DNA from: Thermus_A sp040290245
GTDB taxonomy: Bacteria; Deinococcota; Deinococci; Deinococcales; Thermaceae
DNA: 8,245 nt
Direction: 5' to 3'
Assembly (NCBI RefSeq): GCF_040290245.1
Contig: NZ_PSMQ01000067.1
Coordinates: 1-8,245 of the forward strand
Shown here: piece by piece, positions 6,744 through 8,245 of the stretch
Position numbering within the stretch: the stretch's first letter is position 1
Layout of the letters: every line of letters starts with the position of its first letter
The notes under the pieces: generated by a model
Seen by the model: only the letters and a program-made list of their open reading frames with translations
Database searches by the model: none
What the model was told of the DNA's origin: nothing
Translations under genes and position numbers: made by a program

Positions 6744-7082
6744 ATGATCCGGACCGCGCACTGGCAGGACTGGGCCAACCTGGTGCTTGGGCTTTGGCTC
6801 CTTCTGTCCCCGTGGCTCCTTGGGTACACCTCCCTGACCAACGCCCTCTGGAACAGCGTCATCGTGGGCATCCTGGTGGCCCTCATGGCCCTTATGCACC
6901 TGAGGGGTGGGCCCCTGTGGGAGGAGTGGGTGAACCTGGTCCTAGGCATCTGGCTCATCCTTTCCCCCTGGATCCTAGGCTTCTCTGGCATGGCCAGCCC
7001 CACCTGGAACGCGGTGATCGTGGGCGTCCTGGTAGGGCTTTTTGCCCTACTGGCCACGCGGGAAAAGCCACACACCGCCTAA
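6744..7082 (+). CDS. SPW repeat membrane protein
   Basis: This is a small integral membrane protein of 112 residues built from two tandem copies of the SPW repeat, a family with no firmly known function. Repeat 1 runs about 7-50 (NLVLGLWLLLSPWLLGY, then NALWNSVIVGILVALMAL). Repeat 2 runs about 59-102 (NLVLGIWLILSPWILGF, then PTWNAVIVGVLVGLFAL). The Ser-Pro-Trp signatures are at 22-24 and 74-76. Each repeat gives two hydrophobic helices, so four membrane spans are expected, with short charged ends. ATG 6744 is chosen because a perfect Shine-Dalgarno lies at the right distance. The gene stands alone: it is divergent from sbcD, with a strong terminator 13 nt after its stop and the pyrimidine operon beyond. 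A CRP-type palindrome upstream suggests regulation by a nutrient or stress signal. Its link to its neighbours is probably only positional. Confidence 0.92.
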   Translation: MIRTAHWQDWANLVLGLWLLLSPWLLGYTSLTNALWNSVIVGILVALMALMHLRGGPLWEEWVNLVLGIWLILSPWILGFSGMASPTWNAVIVGVLVGLFALLATREKPHTA

Positions 7083-7095
7083 GCCTTCTAGGCTC

Positions 7096-7126
7096 CAAGG
7101 CCCCCAGCCGGGGGCCTTGATTTTTT
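7096..7126 (+). terminator. Intrinsic terminator after the SPW gene
   Basis: A perfect 10-bp stem, CAAGGCCCCC paired with GGGGGCCTTG, encloses the loop AGCC (7106-7109). It is followed by one A and six T. It is the strongest hairpin seen in the window and separates the SPW transcript from the pyr operon. Its right arm and T tract also hold the likely -35 of the pyrR promoter. Confidence 0.92.
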
Positions 7127-7145
7127 CTGGAGCGCAAAGTAGGGT
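7117..7145 (+). promoter_or_regulatory. Probable pyr operon promoter
   Basis: TTGATT (7117-7122) and TAGGGT (7140-7145) are exactly 17 nt apart. The first matches TTGACA at four positions and the second fits TANNNT. The expected transcription start is near 7152, two bases before the PyrR-binding hairpin. The -35 overlaps the upstream terminator's right arm and T run. No other promoter-like pair is visible between the terminator stem and pyrR. Confidence 0.55.
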
Positions 7146-7153
7146 GGGTTCGG

Positions 7154-7184
7154 CCTTTAATCCGGTCCGGTGAGGCCGGAAAGG
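7154..7184 (+). promoter_or_regulatory. PyrR-binding leader hairpin masking the pyrR ribosome binding site
   Basis: The RNA can fold into an upper 7-bp stem (7161-7167 with 7074-type numbering avoided: right arm 7174-7180) closing the hexaloop CGGUGA (7168-7173). Below it are a 5'-side UAA bulge (7158-7160) and a 4-bp lower stem, CCUU 7154-7157 with AAGG 7181-7184. The core GGUCCGGUGAGGCC matches the Bacillus PyrR binding consensus ARUCCNGNGAGGYU at 12 of 14 positions, including the whole CNGNGA loop. A 5'-side bulge under the upper stem is also typical. The lower stem uses AAGG of the Shine-Dalgarno AAGGAG (7181-7186). PyrR bound with UMP would therefore be expected to block translation of pyrR and the coupled pyrB. 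No attenuator terminator follows. Confidence 0.8.
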
Positions 7185-7192
7185 AGTGAGAC

Positions 7193-7753
7193 ATGGACAC
7201 CCCAAAAATGCGGTTCAAAGCGGTCATCATGGGCGAGGCAGAGATCCGGCGCGCCCTTTCGCGGATGGCCCACGAAATCGTGGAGCGGAACAAGGGGGCA
7301 AAGGACCTGGCCCTGGTGGGGATCCACACCCGGGGCATCCCCTTGGCCCGGCGGCTGGCCCGGCTGATCGGCGGGTTTGAGGAGGGCGAGATCCCGGTGG
7401 GCATCCTGGACATCACCCTCTACCGGGATGACCTTTCGGAGATCGGCCTTCAGCCCAAGGTGCGGGAGACCCGGATCCCGTTTGATCTCAACGGGAAGAA
7501 CGTGGTCCTCGTGGACGATGTCCTCTACACGGGAAGGACCGCCCGGGCCGCCCTGGACGCCTTGATCGATCTGGGCCGGCCCAAACGGATCTACCTGGCG
7601 GTTTTGGTGGACCGGGGGCACCGGGAACTCCCCATCCGGGCCGACTTCGTGGGGAAGAACCTGCCCACCTCCAAAAACGAGGTGGTGAAGGTGAAGCTCG
7701 AGGAAACGGACGGGGAGGACCGGGTGGAGCTTTGGGAGAAGGAGGGAGGATGA
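7193..7753 (+). CDS. pyrR: Bifunctional pyr operon regulator PyrR / uracil phosphoribosyltransferase
   Basis: PyrR is an RNA-binding repressor of pyrimidine genes that senses UMP/UTP. It also has uracil phosphoribosyltransferase activity (uracil + PRPP to UMP + PPi). It is a cytoplasmic protein of 186 residues with a type I phosphoribosyltransferase fold. The PRPP loop VVLVDDVLYTGRT is at 104-116. Conserved PyrR segments include GIHTRGIPLA (43-52), DITLYRDD (73-80), RIPFDL (94-99) and VDRGHRELPIRADFVGKN (139-156). ATG 7193 is chosen because AAGGAG lies 6 nt upstream. The in-frame ATG at 7208, matching the N-terminus MRFKA that I recall for the T. thermophilus protein, is too far from any ribosome binding site. 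The extra five residues (MDTPK) may be a species difference. It is the first gene of the pyr operon, preceded by its own binding hairpin, and its stop overlaps the pyrB start as ATGA. Confidence 0.97.
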   Translation: MDTPKMRFKAVIMGEAEIRRALSRMAHEIVERNKGAKDLALVGIHTRGIPLARRLARLIGGFEEGEIPVGILDITLYRDDLSEIGLQPKVRETRIPFDLNGKNVVLVDDVLYTGRTARAALDALIDLGRPKRIYLAVLVDRGHRELPIRADFVGKNLPTSKNEVVKVKLEETDGEDRVELWEKEGG

Positions 7754-8245
7754 GGCACCTTCTGGACTTCCAAGGCTGGGGCCGAAGGGAGGTGGAAAGC
7801 CTGTTTGAGACCGCCCGGCTGATGCAGGAGGTCCTGGCCAGGCCGGTGAAGAAGGTTCCGGCCCTCCAGGGCTTCACCGTGGCCACCGTCTTCTTTGAGC
7901 CTTCCACAAGAACCCGGGTCTCCTTCGAGCTTGCCGCCCGGCGGATGTCCGCGGACGTGGTGAGCTTCAGCGCCTCCTCGAGCTCCCTGGAAAAAGGGGA
8001 AAGCTACAAGGACACCCTCCTCACCCTCGAGGCCATGGGGGTAGACGCCTACATCATTCGCTCTGACACGGCGGGGGTGCCCCACCAGGCCACCCGCTGG
8101 GTAAAGGGAAAGGTGGTCAACGCGGGGGATGGACGCCGGGCTCACCCCACCCAGGCCCTTCTGGACGCCTTCACCCTCCTCGAGGCCTTAGGCAGCCTGG
8201 AAGGGAAGAAGATCGCCATCGTGGGGGACATCCTCCACTCCCGGG
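7750..8245 (+). CDS. pyrB: Aspartate carbamoyltransferase catalytic chain, 5' part
   Basis: This enzyme makes N-carbamoyl-aspartate from carbamoyl phosphate and aspartate, the committed step of de novo pyrimidine synthesis, in the cytoplasm. The first 165 residues are visible, about half of a usual chain of roughly 310, and the gene runs off the right edge. It covers the carbamoyl phosphate domain: STRTR (52-56) binds the phosphate, the mobile loop SSSLEKGES (77-85) carries K82, R104 lies in YIIRSDT, and HPTQ (132-135) supplies H132 and Q135. GKKIAIVGDILHSR at the end begins the aspartate domain. The start ATG 7750 overlaps the pyrR stop (ATGA) and has GGAGGGAGG just before it, so it is likely coupled to pyrR translation and hence to PyrR feedback. 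No regulatory subunit gene is visible in the window. Confidence 0.98.
   Translation, partial: MRHLLDFQGWGRREVESLFETARLMQEVLARPVKKVPALQGFTVATVFFEPSTRTRVSFELAARRMSADVVSFSASSSSLEKGESYKDTLLTLEAMGVDAYIIRSDTAGVPHQATRWVKGKVVNAGDGRRAHPTQALLDAFTLLEALGSLEGKKIAIVGDILHSR

Noticed and set aside
7154..7184. Leader hairpin as a transcription attenuator
   Set aside because: No T run follows the hairpin and no alternative antiterminator pairing was seen. The overlap with the ribosome binding site fits translational control better.
7591..8145. 184-codon minus-strand open frame opposite pyrR and pyrB
   Set aside because: It spans the junction of two recognised genes on the other strand and shows no family features.

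Overview
The window looks like chromosomal DNA from a Thermus species (phylum Deinococcota). The basis is strong G/C bias at third codon positions, Arg/Leu/Glu-rich proteins typical of a thermophile, short or overlapping gene junctions, and a PyrR that closely resembles the T. thermophilus protein as I remember it. I cannot name the species.

Left block (1-6633). A partial plus-strand gene of unknown function enters from the left edge and collides tail-to-tail with a minus-strand operon. Read in its own direction, that operon is sbcD, then sbcC (14-nt overlap), then a gene encoding an uncharacterised protein that looks like a HicB-like domain joined to a PD-(D/E)XK nuclease domain (45-nt gap), then murJ (8-nt overlap). 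SbcD and SbcC form the Mre11-Rad50-type nuclease/ATPase that opens hairpins and processes DNA ends. MurJ is the lipid II flippase of cell-wall synthesis. The HicB/nuclease protein is the least explained gene here and the best candidate for something undescribed.

Divergent control region (6634-6743). sbcD has a TANNNT -10 element six bases before its ATG and no good ribosome binding site, so its mRNA is probably leaderless. The opposite gene has a perfect 11-base Shine-Dalgarno. Between them lies a perfect 14-bp palindrome that matches the ideal CRP-type operator core. It is placed where a class II activator would sit for the plus-strand gene.

Right block (6744-8245, plus strand). A two-repeat SPW membrane protein ends at a strong intrinsic terminator. 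The pyrimidine operon follows at once: pyrR, then pyrB (4-nt ATGA overlap, cut by the window end). The putative pyr promoter has its -35 inside the terminator. The very short leader is almost entirely a PyrR-binding hairpin whose lower stem covers part of the pyrR ribosome binding site, which points to feedback control of translation by PyrR with uridine nucleotides.

No tRNA, rRNA, CRISPR array, insertion sequence or prophage was seen. No stretch over 300 bases lacks a gene.
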